A DNA stretch of 64,000 nucleotides from Thalassolituus sp006212115 (GTDB lineage Bacteria; Pseudomonadota; Gammaproteobacteria; Pseudomonadales; Oceanobacteraceae). The notes under the pieces are model-generated. The model was not told the DNA's origin, did no database searches, and worked only from the letters and a program-made list of their open reading frames with translations. Each line of letters starts with the position of its first letter. Position 1 is the first letter of the stretch. Positions 33,593-43,249 of the stretch are shown here, piece by piece. The stretch lies in the NCBI RefSeq assembly GCF_040372045.1, contig NZ_BAABWH010000010.1. One strand, written 5' to 3'. The translations under genes were made by a program, and so were the position numbers.

Positions 33593-35113
33593 TTAAAAGA
33601 AACCCAGCGGACTGGTTGAGTAGCTAACCAGCAGGTTCTTGGTTTGCTGATAGTGCTCCAGTGCCACTTTGTGGGTTTCGCGGCCGATGCCTGACTTCTT
33701 GTAACCACCAAACGCCGCATGCGCAGGGTAGGCGTGGTAGCAGTTGGTCCAGACTCGACCGGCCTGAATGCAACGACCCATGCGATAAGCGCGGTTCATG
33801 TCGCGGGTCCAGAGGCCAGCACCGAGACCAAACTCAGTATCGTTGGCGATTTCCAGGGCTTCGGCTTCGTCTTTGAACGTGGTGACACTGATCACTGGAC
33901 CAAAGATTTCTTCCTGGAACACGCGCATCTGGTTATTGCCTTTGAATACGGTCGGCTGGATGTAGTAACCGGTTTGCAGGTCGCCTTCGAGTTTCTCTGG
34001 TGCTCCCCCAATCAGGACTTCAGCGCCTTCCTGCTTACCGATTTCAATGTACTTCATGATGCGTTCGTACTGTTCTTGTGATGCCTGAGCACCGACCTGA
34101 ACATCCGTATCCAGTGGATTACCGCGCTTGATGGTTTGCGCGCGCTCTATCACTTTGGCGATAAATTCGTCGTAGATGCTTTCCTGAATCAGGGCTCGTG
34201 AGGGACAGGTACAGACTTCTCCCTGGTTAAAGAAGGCCAGCACGGTGCCTTCAACGGCTTTACTCAGGTAATCATCTTCCATCTGCATCACGTCTTCGAA
34301 GTAAATATTCGGTGACTTGCCACCCAGCTCGACGGTGCTTGGAATCAGAGTTTCAGCGGCACAGCGCAGAATGTGCTGGCCAACCGGGGTCGAGCCGGTG
34401 AATGCCAACTTGGCGATACGCTTGCTGGTGGCCAGAGCCTGACCGGCTTCTTCACCTAAACCGTTCACAATGTTGACCACGCCTGCTGGCAGCAGATCAC
34501 CTATCAGCTCCATCAGGACCAGAATGGAGGCTGGGGTCTGTTCGGCAGGTTTCATCACTACGCAGTTACCGGCGGCCAGTGCAGGGCCCAGTTTCCAGGC
34601 GGCCATCAGAATCGGGAAGTTCCACGGGATGATCTGGCCAACCACGCCCAGTGGTTCGTGCACATGGTACGACACAGTGGTCTCGTCCAGCTCGGCCATG
34701 CTGCCTTCTTGTGAGCGCAGGCAGCCAGCGAAATAACGGAAATGATCAACCGCCAGTGGGATGTCAGCGGCGAGAGTTTCGCGTACCGCTTTGCCGTTGT
34801 CCCAGGTTTCCGCCACGGCCAGCATTTCCAGGTTGTCTTCGATGCGGTCGGCGATTTTCAGCAGGATATTTGAGCGTTCCTGAACCGACGTTTTGCCCCA
34901 CGCAGGCGCGGCGGCGTGAGCAGCATCCAGCGCTTTTTCGATATCAGCACTGTCGGAGCGGGCAACACGGCAGAACACTTCACCGTTAACCGGGCTGACG
35001 TTGTCCATGTAATTGCCGTTTACCGGCGCGGCGAATTCGCCATTGATGAAGTTGCCGTACTGCTCTTTAAAGGTGACGACTGAGCCAGCTTGTCCTGGGT
35101 TTGCGTAGATCAT
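33593..35113 (-). CDS. NAD+-dependent aldehyde dehydrogenase (ExaC/AldB type)
   Basis: 506 residues from the ATG at 35113, with GGAGAT upstream; the open frame runs 18 codons further. Motifs: PWNFPILMAAWKLGPALAAGN, TGSTPVGQHI, VELGGKSPNIYFED (Glu) and FNQGEVCTCPSR (catalytic Cys). The start, MIYANPGQAGSVVTFKEQY, is typical of acetaldehyde dehydrogenases ExaC/AldB used in alcohol oxidation. An AraC-type regulator is divergently encoded 229 bases away and probably controls it. Confidence 0.92.
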   Translation of the reverse strand: MIYANPGQAGSVVTFKEQYGNFINGEFAAPVNGNYMDNVSPVNGEVFCRVARSDSADIEKALDAAHAAAPAWGKTSVQERSNILLKIADRIEDNLEMLAVAETWDNGKAVRETLAADIPLAVDHFRYFAGCLRSQEGSMAELDETTVSYHVHEPLGVVGQIIPWNFPILMAAWKLGPALAAGNCVVMKPAEQTPASILVLMELIGDLLPAGVVNIVNGLGEEAGQALATSKRIAKLAFTGSTPVGQHILRCAAETLIPSTVELGGKSPNIYFEDVMQMEDDYLSKAVEGTVLAFFNQGEVCTCPSRALIQESIYDEFIAKVIERAQTIKRGNPLDTDVQVGAQASQEQYERIMKYIEIGKQEGAEVLIGGAPEKLEGDLQTGYYIQPTVFKGNNQMRVFQEEIFGPVISVTTFKDEAEALEIANDTEFGLGAGLWTRDMNRAYRMGRCIQAGRVWTNCYHAYPAHAAFGGYKKSGIGRETHKVALEHYQQTKNLLVSYSTSPLGFF

Positions 35114-35342
35114 AGTGGTATCTCCGTTGTTATTATTCGTGCCTGTACGACTAACGTCGCAGGCCACGCGCGATTGAGTCGCTGCGTGTTGTACCTCTCC
35201 AGACTATGTGGTCTAGTGGAGTGAAGACTTGCACGTGAGTCCGCAACATTGTTCTCTCAGTCCGCCTTGCTAGATCATGCGAAAGCGATACCGCTGAGAG
35301 TTTGGGACAGCCCCAGCAGACAACCTTGCAGACCAGTGCGTA

Positions 35343-36278
35343 ATGAGGCCTCCGCTAATGACAACAAGAACACGGAGCCTGACGGCAATGGCAGAGCGCC
35401 ACCGTCGTGAGGTCGCTCCCACGCAACTGATTGAAAACCGCACTGTGTACGCCAGCCAGCTGGCGGAGTTGTCGGTGTATGACACCTATGAAGCTGCAGA
35501 GCGCGTGCGCTTAGATGCCGGCGAGTTGTTGTATTGCGGCATGATGTCAGGGCGAAAGATCATGCACGGCAGTGACGGCTTCTCGACTGAGTTTCTGCCA
35601 CACGAGTCGTTTGTGGTCGCACCGGGTAAGCACGTTGAAATCGACTTTCCCGAAGCCTCATTGGACACCCCTACCACCTGCATGACCCTCGAGATCCCAA
35701 GGGAGACCTTGCGTAAAGTATGTGATCAATTGAATACCGTTAGCGAACGCCCCAAAGAGCTGGGTGAATGGCAGGACGGCAGTCGTCAGTTGCATCTGGC
35801 CCACACGGACGCAACGCAGCAGTTGCTGGAGCGCATTGTTGCCAGCCATGTGCAGAAAGAAGACGACTGCGACCTTGTGCTGAATTTTGGCGTTAACGAG
35901 CTGGTGGCGCGTATGTTACGCCAGCAGGGGCGGGACTTTTTATTGCGCTGTGTGCAGCAGAATCCAACGCAGTCCGGCTTGACCAATGCCGTGGCGTCGA
36001 TCGAAGAAAATCTCGCCCAACCGGTCAATATTGATCATCTGGCCAAGATTGCCTGCATGTCGCGCAGTAAATTATTTCAGCAGTTTAAAAACAGTCTGGG
36101 CTGCAGTCCGGCGCAGTATCAGCAGCAGCGGCGCCTGGAACAGGCCTGTAAATTAATTCGCAGCGGGCAAAGTATCACCAGTACCTGCTACGAACTAGGG
36201 TTTTCTAATCCCAGTCATTTCTCTCGTCGCTTTCATCAACAATATGGTATGACGCCAAGAGAATTTGCTGCGCGTTAA
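35343..36278 (+). CDS. AraC-family transcriptional regulator
   Basis: 311 residues from the ATG at 35343; an ATG at 35358 with GAGG nine bases upstream is an alternative. The C-terminal domain has two helix-turn-helix motifs: IDHLAKIACMSRSKLFQQFK and ITSTCYELGFSNPSHFSRRF, then GMTPREFA. The N-terminal half is an AraC-type effector domain. It is divergent from the aldehyde dehydrogenase gene, its likely target, and the shared 229-base gap probably holds both promoters. Confidence 0.9.
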   Translation: MRPPLMTTRTRSLTAMAERHRREVAPTQLIENRTVYASQLAELSVYDTYEAAERVRLDAGELLYCGMMSGRKIMHGSDGFSTEFLPHESFVVAPGKHVEIDFPEASLDTPTTCMTLEIPRETLRKVCDQLNTVSERPKELGEWQDGSRQLHLAHTDATQQLLERIVASHVQKEDDCDLVLNFGVNELVARMLRQQGRDFLLRCVQQNPTQSGLTNAVASIEENLAQPVNIDHLAKIACMSRSKLFQQFKNSLGCSPAQYQQQRRLEQACKLIRSGQSITSTCYELGFSNPSHFSRRFHQQYGMTPREFAAR

Positions 36279-36280
36279 TG

Positions 36281-36331
36281 TATTTTTCAGATTTTAAGTT
36301 TTATTTTTTATATTAATTTTTCTGAAAAATA
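36281..36331. terminator. AT-rich hairpin between convergent genes
   Basis: TATTTTTCAGA (36281-36291) is exactly complementary to TCTGAAAAATA (36321-36331), with 29 very AT-rich bases between. It sits at the junction of the araC-type gene and the methyltransferase, and the second arm enters the last codons of the latter. Possibly a bidirectional terminator. Confidence 0.4.
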
Positions 36332-36960
36332 ACGACGCGCGTTTCGTCTCGATAAACACAGGTTAAACCGAATTTTTCTTCGATAAAATGTATCGTTTTC
36401 TCGTGCAGAAAAATAACGTGGGTTGGATCTCGATTGTAATGCCAGTGCATGAATTTTTCGGGTGTATCCCAGCGACTGGTCATTAATGCCAGAACTCCGT
36501 TCGGAGTTAACCACGATACTAGTTTGCTCAGCTCTTCTTCTGGTTTGTGAAAATGCTCAAAGCACTCCGTTGCCGTAATGACATCAAAGGGCGGTGTCAC
36601 TGCCTCCGGAAAGAAAAACGGGTCGTAGTTGTCGCAGTGAATCCCCTTTTGTTCCAGCAAAACAGACAGGGTCGGCCCTGGCCCACAGCCATAATCCAGC
36701 GCGCTGAGTGCTTTCTTCGGCTCAATGAGGGTCAGGAGTGGCTCCAGCAGAATATTCAGAAAGCCGACGTAGCCTTCGTCCTCAATGCTGTTCTCATGGG
36801 TGGCGTAGTAAGCCTTCTCATCCGTCGCGCTGAGGTAATCATCCGGATGCATAAACGCCAGATGGCAGCGTCCGCAGCTCAGGTAGCGGCGCGGCATGGC
36901 GCTGTTTAATTCCGAAAGTTGCTCTGTTTCCTGACATAAAGGGCAGGCGGGCTGTGTCAT
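36313..36960 (-). CDS. Zinc-ribbon class I SAM-dependent methyltransferase
   Basis: 215 residues from the ATG at 36960, chosen because this family starts with a zinc ribbon a few residues in (CPLCQETEQ and CGRCHLAF); the frame is open 43 codons further. The Rossmann part has LSALDYGCGPGPTLSVL (SAM loop), DVITATECFEHFHKPEEEL and LVSWLTPNGVLALMTSRW. It resembles Methyltransf_23 proteins acting on sugars or small molecules. Divergent from epd with a gap of 132 bases. Confidence 0.85.
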   Translation of the reverse strand: MTQPACPLCQETEQLSELNSAMPRRYLSCGRCHLAFMHPDDYLSATDEKAYYATHENSIEDEGYVGFLNILLEPLLTLIEPKKALSALDYGCGPGPTLSVLLEQKGIHCDNYDPFFFPEAVTPPFDVITATECFEHFHKPEEELSKLVSWLTPNGVLALMTSRWDTPEKFMHWHYNRDPTHVIFLHEKTIHFIEEKFGLTCVYRDETRVVIFQKN

Positions 36961-37092
36961 GGCGCGGGTTCCGACGAGTGTGTTTTTGCCTACGGTCAGT
37001 AATTCCGCGACAATAGAGCACATAGTATCCAGCTTCTGAGAAGCCCGGCAATCATGAGACATCCCTGAGACATTAATGAGGCGCACCAACCC

Positions 37093-38112
37093 ATGACAAC
37101 CCGTATTGCCATCAACGGTTTCGGACGTATCGGCCGCTGTGTGCTGCGTGCACTGTATGAAAATGGTTATCGCCAGGACATGGAAGTGGTCGTGATTAAT
37201 GAACTCGCCGACATCGATTCACTGAGCTACATGCTGCGCTACGACAGTACCCACGGTCGTTTTAATGGCACCGTCAGTATCGCGGACGAGCAGCACCTGA
37301 TGGTCAATGGCGATCGTATCCGGGTATGTCATATCGGTGATCCGGCAGAACTCGACTGGGCCGCGTTGGATGTCGACCTGGTGTTGGAGTGCAGTGGCCA
37401 GATCCGCTCGCGCGAAGATGCTGAGCTACACCTCAGTCGCGGTGCGAAAAAAGTGCTTATCTCGAACCCAGCCGACAGCGCCGTCGACAATACCGTGATT
37501 TACGGCCATAACCACGATTCGCTCTCGGCAGAGCAGCGCATTGTGTCTAACGGCTCCTGTTCGACCAATGCATTGATTCCCGTACTGACGTTAATTGATC
37601 AAGCCTACGGCATTGAAGCGGGTGTGACGACCACGATTCATTCCGCGATGAATGATCAGCCTGTGATTGATGCCTACCACTCGGACATGCGTCGTACCCG
37701 TTCGGCGGTGCAGAGCATTATTCCGGTAGATACCGGCCTGCCAGCGGGGATCGAGCGCCTGATGCCGCAACTGGCCGGCAAAATAGAGAGCCTGCACGTG
37801 CGTGTGCCGACGATTAATGTCTCGGCACTGGATATCAGCCTGCAACTGACAGACGCGACCAATGCCGATGCCATTAACGCACTGTTAGCAGGAGCGTCGA
37901 ATGAGCGCTTCGACGGTATTTTGGGGCTTACCCGGGAGGCCCACGCCTCCATCGATTTCAATCATGATCCGCGTTCGGCGATTGTCGATGCCACTCAGAC
38001 CCGGGTCAGCGGCGGGCGTCTGCTCAAATTGTTGGTCTGGTTTGATAACGAGTGGGGCTTTGCTAATCGTATGCTGGATACGGCCAGCGAGATGCTTAAC
38101 TGCGATCAGTAA
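37093..38112 (+). CDS. epd: Erythrose-4-phosphate dehydrogenase (GapB-like)
   Basis: 339 residues. The NAD-binding start is MTTRIAINGFGRIGRCVLRA, and NELADIDSLSYMLRYDSTHGRF, the catalytic SNGSCSTN (Cys), TTIHSAMNDQPVIDAYH and RTRSAVQSIIPVDTGL follow Epd rather than GapA. It makes 4-phosphoerythronate for pyridoxal phosphate synthesis. epd-pgk-fba is the usual order in gammaproteobacteria. Here pgk lies 3.8 kb further on. Confidence 0.92.
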   Translation: MTTRIAINGFGRIGRCVLRALYENGYRQDMEVVVINELADIDSLSYMLRYDSTHGRFNGTVSIADEQHLMVNGDRIRVCHIGDPAELDWAALDVDLVLECSGQIRSREDAELHLSRGAKKVLISNPADSAVDNTVIYGHNHDSLSAEQRIVSNGSCSTNALIPVLTLIDQAYGIEAGVTTTIHSAMNDQPVIDAYHSDMRRTRSAVQSIIPVDTGLPAGIERLMPQLAGKIESLHVRVPTINVSALDISLQLTDATNADAINALLAGASNERFDGILGLTREAHASIDFNHDPRSAIVDATQTRVSGGRLLKLLVWFDNEWGFANRMLDTASEMLNCDQ

Positions 38113-38132
38113 AAGAGCATAAGAGGGATGAC

Positions 38133-39809
38133 ATGAGAGGTAAGGAAATCGTCGGTAACGCAGCTGTTTGGTGCCTGTCCGGCGCAGTGCTTCTGGTGAC
38201 TGGGTGTGATGGTGCGCCCTCGAAGAAGTCGTCTGATGACCTGCCCATTCGTATCGATGATCCTTCTATGTCTGTTCAGCTCAACCGTCAGGATGACGTT
38301 GATGGCCTCGACAAGATAGCAGTCACGGTTGAGTTATTACGCGGTTCACAGCCAGCGACGGGGCTGGAAAACTCACTAGCGCTTACTCTGCCAGCAGGTA
38401 TGACGGCTTCTGACTTTGCTGAAATTGAGGACGGTATCTACCAAACACTGCTGACGCCGTCCCGCACGGGTGAGTTTGAAATTACCGTCAGCGAAAACAT
38501 CACATTTGGGTTGTCAGAAACTCTGCATCCTGTGGTGCTGGCCGACGTTCATGAAGACTGGGGCCAGCCTATGATGGTTGAAGGCCTGGTTAATACTGAC
38601 GGCTATGAAGACGGCATTGCGATATCGCCAGATGGCGAATATCTGTTTGTGCAATATTCGCCCGCGTATTTCAGTGGATTAATTCTCTTTAATTTTTCTC
38701 GTGAAGACGGCGGTTGCGGCGGAGATCGCCTGTCTCCTGAACGTTGCACACACCCCTGGATAGATAACACCATTGGTCCGGTCAGTGCGCCAGAGCGCCC
38801 GGACTTTTACAACGCGCGTATTAATAGTGATGGTACCTGGCGCCACAACTCTGTTTCTTGGGGAATGGGCGATGACACACTGACTCTGTTCAGCGTATCT
38901 AACGTATTTTACGGTTTTAAACGTCAGTTCGACGGCAGCTACCGGGAGCCGTTTATTATCGCTTTTGATGATGAAGGCGATGGCATCAGCAGCCCGTTTG
39001 GATTGAGTGTATTACCTGATTACGGCAGTTCAGATAATTACCTGCTGGCATTGTCGTTTAACGCCCCAGACGATACCGAATCAGTAGATTTTGATGACAA
39101 CGGAACCGCCGATGCCGAAAGTCTGCTCGATATCTATACGCTTCAGAGCGCTCTGGGAGACCCCATCAATCTCGGTAATTTTAATTACTCCGACACGCCC
39201 GGTACGCCACCCCAGCGGGACAGTAGCTTTGGTCTGACCAAGGTGGGCTTTTCTGACGTCGGTATCGAGGGCATAGCAGGAACGCAGGGTAATCCGCACT
39301 TATTCCGTGAATCATCCACGGTCAGCAGTATCTGGACCGATGACGAATACGATGCGAAGGGCCCGGGCAGCGATCACGGCGAGCTTTCGGTGTATGTGAA
39401 TCTGACGGACAGCTACCCCTCTTTCAGCTGGCAGAAGGTGGTGCTTCCTGCACCGGTTAATCTGGCTGACCCTTCACAGGAAATACAGCCGTTTTTTACC
39501 GGCACCGAACTGTATTTTACCCGCTCAAATGATACTGAGTTACCGGCAGTCTGGATGTCGAAATACAGCGGTGCGCACACGCAAACGGACTTCGGCAATA
39601 CGGCGCTCTGGGCGACACCGGTTAAGGTACTGGCAGCGAGCTCAGATCAGGAAATCGGGAATATCATCGCCATTGGTGAACCCACGGTGGGGACCATCGA
39701 TGGCGACGAGGTGATGTTCTTTGTTTACGGGGTTGTCCGTGGTTTCGATGAAACCAGCGGCCTGGCCGACATCAATATGCAGGCGGGTTACGTTCGCAGA
39801 AACGATTAA
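38133..39809 (+). CDS. Large predicted lipoprotein, beta-propeller-like
   Basis: 558 residues with a lipobox at AVLLVTGCDGAPS, so it should be lipid-anchored. The mature part has a WD/TolB-like repeat style, for example DGIAISPDGEYLFVQYS, and many Asp/Gly turns, but no family is recognised with certainty. It follows epd by 20 bases with an AAGAGG site and is probably co-transcribed with it. Its stop overlaps the 3' end of the convergent ABC transporter gene by four bases. Confidence 0.75.
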   Translation: MRGKEIVGNAAVWCLSGAVLLVTGCDGAPSKKSSDDLPIRIDDPSMSVQLNRQDDVDGLDKIAVTVELLRGSQPATGLENSLALTLPAGMTASDFAEIEDGIYQTLLTPSRTGEFEITVSENITFGLSETLHPVVLADVHEDWGQPMMVEGLVNTDGYEDGIAISPDGEYLFVQYSPAYFSGLILFNFSREDGGCGGDRLSPERCTHPWIDNTIGPVSAPERPDFYNARINSDGTWRHNSVSWGMGDDTLTLFSVSNVFYGFKRQFDGSYREPFIIAFDDEGDGISSPFGLSVLPDYGSSDNYLLALSFNAPDDTESVDFDDNGTADAESLLDIYTLQSALGDPINLGNFNYSDTPGTPPQRDSSFGLTKVGFSDVGIEGIAGTQGNPHLFRESSTVSSIWTDDEYDAKGPGSDHGELSVYVNLTDSYPSFSWQKVVLPAPVNLADPSQEIQPFFTGTELYFTRSNDTELPAVWMSKYSGAHTQTDFGNTALWATPVKVLAASSDQEIGNIIAIGEPTVGTIDGDEVMFFVYGVVRGFDETSGLADINMQAGYVRRND

Positions 39810-41539
39810 CTCCGCTCACTGAACTGCAACTCAGCCAGCCGCTTATACAAGGGCGAGCGCTCAAGCAGTTCATCGTGCGTGCCCACGGCGACGATACGCC
39901 CCTGGTCCATCACGACGATGCGGTCGACGTGTTTGATGGTCGACAGACGATGCGCGATCACAAAACTGGTGCGGTTCTGCATTAGTTTATCTAACGCCTG
40001 TTGCACAAGGTATTCGCTCTGGGCGTCTAAGGCGCTGGTGGCTTCATCAAGCAGAAGGATTTTCGGATCGTGCAGAATCGCTCGGGCGATGGCCAGACGT
40101 TGCTTTTGTCCCCCTGACAGTTTTACACCACCTTCTCCCAGATACGATTCGTATTGTTCCGGCAGCTGCTGAATAAATTCATCGGCATGTGCGGCCTGAG
40201 CAGCAGCGAGAATGTCTTCGTCGGTGGCGTCAGGTCGGCCGTAGCGCAGGTTTTCCAACACGTTAGTGCTGAACAGTACCGGCTGTTGCGGCACCAGAGC
40301 AAACTGACTGCGCAGGCTCTGTAACTGCCACTCCGGCAATGGTGTGCCTTCCACCAGAATCTGCCCATGTTGCGGGTCTCGAAAGCGCAGCAGCATATCG
40401 AACAGGGTGGACTTTCCTGCCCCGGATGGTCCGACCAGGGCAATGCGCTCGCCAGCGCGAACCTCGAGATTGAGTTCTGTTAAGGCTGCTTTGTCGGGGC
40501 GGGATGGATAGTGGTAACTCACATTCCTGAACGCAATCTGAGCAACCTCTGCAGTGTGAGTCGGAGTAGAGACCTTAACGGGCGACTGGACATCGGCTTC
40601 GGCGGCCATCAGTTCACGAATACGTTCGGCCGCACCGGCGGCGCGCTGCACCTCGCCGTAGACTTCGGTCACGGCGGCCAGCGAGCCACCGACCATAATG
40701 GCGTAAAACACAAACGCGGCCAGATCGCCGCCACTGAGGCTGCCGGTAATCACATCGTGACCGCCGACGTACAACATCCCAGCAACCGAGCCCATCACCA
40801 GAATCATCACCAGCGCGATCATAAACGCGCGTTGGCGAATGCGCAGCAAGGCCACATCAAAGGCGGATTCCGCCGCGTCACCAAACTGCTTATTCACGCT
40901 GTCTTCGCGGGTAAAGGCCTGCACGACCTTGATATGCTGCAGGCTTTCCCCGGCCCAGGCGCCGACGCTGGCGACTTTGTCCTGGCTTTCGCGCGAGAGC
41001 TTTTTCACTTTGCGCCCGAAAAACACCATAGGAAACACCACCAGAGGAACGGCCACTAACACGATCAGGCTGAGCTTCAGGTTGGTGATAAACATCAGGG
41101 TAATGCCGCCCACAAACGTGAGGGCATTTCGCAGAGCAAAGGAAAACGACGAGCCGATCACGGTTTGTAGCAGGGTGGTGTCGGTGGTGATACGGCTCTG
41201 GATTTCGCCGGACAGGTTGTCCTCAAAAAACGACGGAGGCAGTGTGACTAAGTGCCGGTAGAGGGTTTTACGGATATCCGCGACCACCCGCTCGCCGAGC
41301 CAGGACACCATATAAAACCGGAAGTAGGCTCCGACAGACACGGCGACTACTAAAATCGAGAAGAAAACGACGGCGTCTTTCAAACCCTCTACGGAACTTG
41401 CGGCAAAGCCCTCATCCACCATTAGGCGCACGCCCTGTCCCAGACTTAGCGTCAGCCCGGCCGTGGTGACCAGGGCAATGATGGCGATGATCAGACGAAG
41501 TTTGTAAGGGCGGATAAATTGCCAGAGCCAGCGCAGCAT
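39806..41539 (-). CDS. MsbA-type ABC transporter (fused membrane and ATPase domains)
   Basis: 577 residues from the ATG at 41539 (MLRWLWQFIRPYKLRL, with AAAGG upstream). Six transmembrane helices span about residues 10-305. The ATPase domain has Walker A GPSGAGKST, the signature LSGGQKQRLA, Walker B ILLLDEATSALD and the H-loop IAHRLSTI. Homodimeric exporters of this kind move lipids or drugs. The substrate is unknown. It is in the opposite orientation to the epd/pgk genes and convergent with the lipoprotein gene. Confidence 0.92.
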   Translation of the reverse strand: MLRWLWQFIRPYKLRLIIAIIALVTTAGLTLSLGQGVRLMVDEGFAASSVEGLKDAVVFFSILVVAVSVGAYFRFYMVSWLGERVVADIRKTLYRHLVTLPPSFFEDNLSGEIQSRITTDTTLLQTVIGSSFSFALRNALTFVGGITLMFITNLKLSLIVLVAVPLVVFPMVFFGRKVKKLSRESQDKVASVGAWAGESLQHIKVVQAFTREDSVNKQFGDAAESAFDVALLRIRQRAFMIALVMILVMGSVAGMLYVGGHDVITGSLSGGDLAAFVFYAIMVGGSLAAVTEVYGEVQRAAGAAERIRELMAAEADVQSPVKVSTPTHTAEVAQIAFRNVSYHYPSRPDKAALTELNLEVRAGERIALVGPSGAGKSTLFDMLLRFRDPQHGQILVEGTPLPEWQLQSLRSQFALVPQQPVLFSTNVLENLRYGRPDATDEDILAAAQAAHADEFIQQLPEQYESYLGEGGVKLSGGQKQRLAIARAILHDPKILLLDEATSALDAQSEYLVQQALDKLMQNRTSFVIAHRLSTIKHVDRIVVMDQGRIVAVGTHDELLERSPLYKRLAELQFSERS

Positions 41540-41889
41540 CAGAAAGCCTTTGAACCGTAAATACACAAAAGGGTAAGCAGGCTATCGGCACTGACCGACG
41601 TAAACAAGGTAAAGGTCAGTTCTGGGCGGTGATTGTCATGTGTGTGCCGATGAAACGCACAGTTCATGCTGGTATACTCCCGCGCGATTTCTAACCTATT
41701 CAACGATACCTGTTGTCCCTTTGCGGATGATGCGGTGTCGGTTTAGAGACGGCTTGGTCGGAGTAAGGCTGATCGTCTGCCACATGGACGTGGCAGCCGA
41801 GCGTACAGGGATGTATTTACCGCGTATCAGACTTACTTCGAGCTCGCCGACTCAAAGCTAACAATGATGTGATTATCTGGGACATGACT
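41540..41889. promoter_or_regulatory. Divergent intergenic region between the ABC transporter and pgk
   Basis: 350 bases without a convincing gene. An extended -10 element, TGGTATACT (TATACT at 41673-41678), faces pgk; no good -35 is seen 17 bases upstream. A long leader of over 190 bases would result. No terminator between it and pgk was recognised. Confidence 0.5.
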
Positions 41890-43050
41890 ATGACTGTTTT
41901 GAAAATGACCGACCTGGACCTGAAAGGAAAACGGGTTCTGATCCGCGAAGACCTGAACGTGCCGGTAAAAGACGGCAAGGTGACTTCTGATGTGCGTATT
42001 CGCGCGTCACTGCCAACCATTCAGTACGCGCTTGAAGCCGGTGCCAAAGTCATTGTGATGTCTCACCTGGGTCGTCCGACCGAAGGCGAATACGCCGAAG
42101 AATTCTCAATGCAGCCTGTGGCTGATCATCTCGCAGGCCTTCTGGGTCGCGACGTCGACGTTGTTAAAGACTTCCGAGCGGGCATCGAACTGGCCGACGG
42201 CGAGCTGGCTCTGCTCGACAACGTTCGCTTTAACAAGGGCGAAAAGAAGGACGAAGACGAACTGGCTAAAGCCTACGCTGAACTGTGCGACATCTTCGTG
42301 ATGGACGCTTTCGGTACCGCACACCGCGCTCAGGCATCGACTCATGGTGTCGCTAAATTTGCACCGGTTGCGTGTGCCGGCCCTCTGCTGGCAGCAGAAC
42401 TCGATGCACTGGGCAAGGCACTGGATAAGCCAGCTCGTCCTCTTGTTGCCATCGTTGGCGGTTCTAAAGTGTCGACCAAGCTGGAAGTTCTCGAAAGCCT
42501 GTCAGACCTCTGTGATCAGATCATCGTGGGTGGCGGCATTGCTAATACTTTCTTAGCGGCAGCGGGCAAGCCAGTCGGTAAGTCACTGTACGAAGAAGAC
42601 CTGATTCCAGCGGCGAAGAAACTGATGGAAAAAGTCTCTATTCCAGTACCAACCGACGTAGTGTGCGGCAAAGAATTCTCTGAAACCGCAGCAGCAACTC
42701 TGAAATCTGCTGACGAAGTTGAAGCCGACGACATGATCTTCGACATCGGCCCGGATTCCGCCAAAGCACTGGCAGAACAGCTGAAAGAAGCAAAAACCAT
42801 CATCTGGAACGGCCCTGTGGGTGTATTCGAGTTTGATCAGTTCGGCGAAGGTACCAAAGCACTGTCTCTGGCGATCGCTGCCTCTGACTCCTTCTCCATC
42901 GCGGGTGGCGGTGACACGCTGGCTGCGGTTGATAAGTACAACATCGCTGAGCAGGTGTCATACATCTCTACCGGTGGCGGTGCATTCCTTGAATTCGTCG
43001 AAGGCAAAGTATTGCCAGCCGTTGCGATTCTGGAAGAGCGCGCGAAGTAA
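41890..43050 (+). CDS. pgk: Phosphoglycerate kinase
   Basis: 386 residues from the ATG at 41890, where Pseudomonas-type Pgk proteins start (MTVLKMTDLDLKGKRVLIR); ATG 41884 is also possible. Motifs: VLIREDLNVPVKDGKVTSD, MSHLGRPTEG, DNVRFNKGEKKDE, VAIVGGSKVSTKLEVL and GGGDTLAAV. It makes ATP from 1,3-bisphosphoglycerate. Codon use is strongly biased, as for a highly expressed gene. Its stop overlaps the ATG of a 52-residue lipoprotein. Confidence 0.97.
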   Translation: MTVLKMTDLDLKGKRVLIREDLNVPVKDGKVTSDVRIRASLPTIQYALEAGAKVIVMSHLGRPTEGEYAEEFSMQPVADHLAGLLGRDVDVVKDFRAGIELADGELALLDNVRFNKGEKKDEDELAKAYAELCDIFVMDAFGTAHRAQASTHGVAKFAPVACAGPLLAAELDALGKALDKPARPLVAIVGGSKVSTKLEVLESLSDLCDQIIVGGGIANTFLAAAGKPVGKSLYEEDLIPAAKKLMEKVSIPVPTDVVCGKEFSETAAATLKSADEVEADDMIFDIGPDSAKALAEQLKEAKTIIWNGPVGVFEFDQFGEGTKALSLAIAASDSFSIAGGGDTLAAVDKYNIAEQVSYISTGGGAFLEFVEGKVLPAVAILEERAK

Positions 43051-43208
43051 TGCAGTACTTGATAATCTTTCTGGCTATGTCTCTTGCAGGTTGCGCTGCT
43101 CACGTCGTCGACGAAGGTAGTGCTGCGAATGAGAGTGTCGAACAGCAGATTCGGTACATCGAAGACAGAGGGATGATCCCCACATGGGACCCCAATAGGC
43201 GGTTCTGA
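43050..43208 (+). CDS. Very small predicted lipoprotein overlapping pgk
   Basis: 52 residues starting at the ATG that overlaps the pgk stop (TAATG). It begins MQYLIIFLAMSLAGCAAH: a hydrophobic signal and a clear LAGC lipobox, leaving a mature peptide of about 38 residues that ends WDPNRRF. The stop at 43206-43208 is followed at once by a strong terminator, which supports it as the last gene of the pgk transcript. No relative recognised. Confidence 0.65.
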   Translation: MQYLIIFLAMSLAGCAAHVVDEGSAANESVEQQIRYIEDRGMIPTWDPNRRF

Positions 43209-43220
43209 TGTGAACGAAAA

Positions 43221-43244
43221 GCCCCAGCTCTGCTGGGGTTTTTC
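43221..43244 (+). terminator. Terminator after pgk and the small lipoprotein
   Basis: Stem CCCCAGC (43222-43228) with GCTGGGG (43232-43238), three-base loop, then TTTTT. It marks the end of the pgk transcript. The accessory island begins right after it. Confidence 0.9.
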
Positions 43245-43249
43245 GTATT

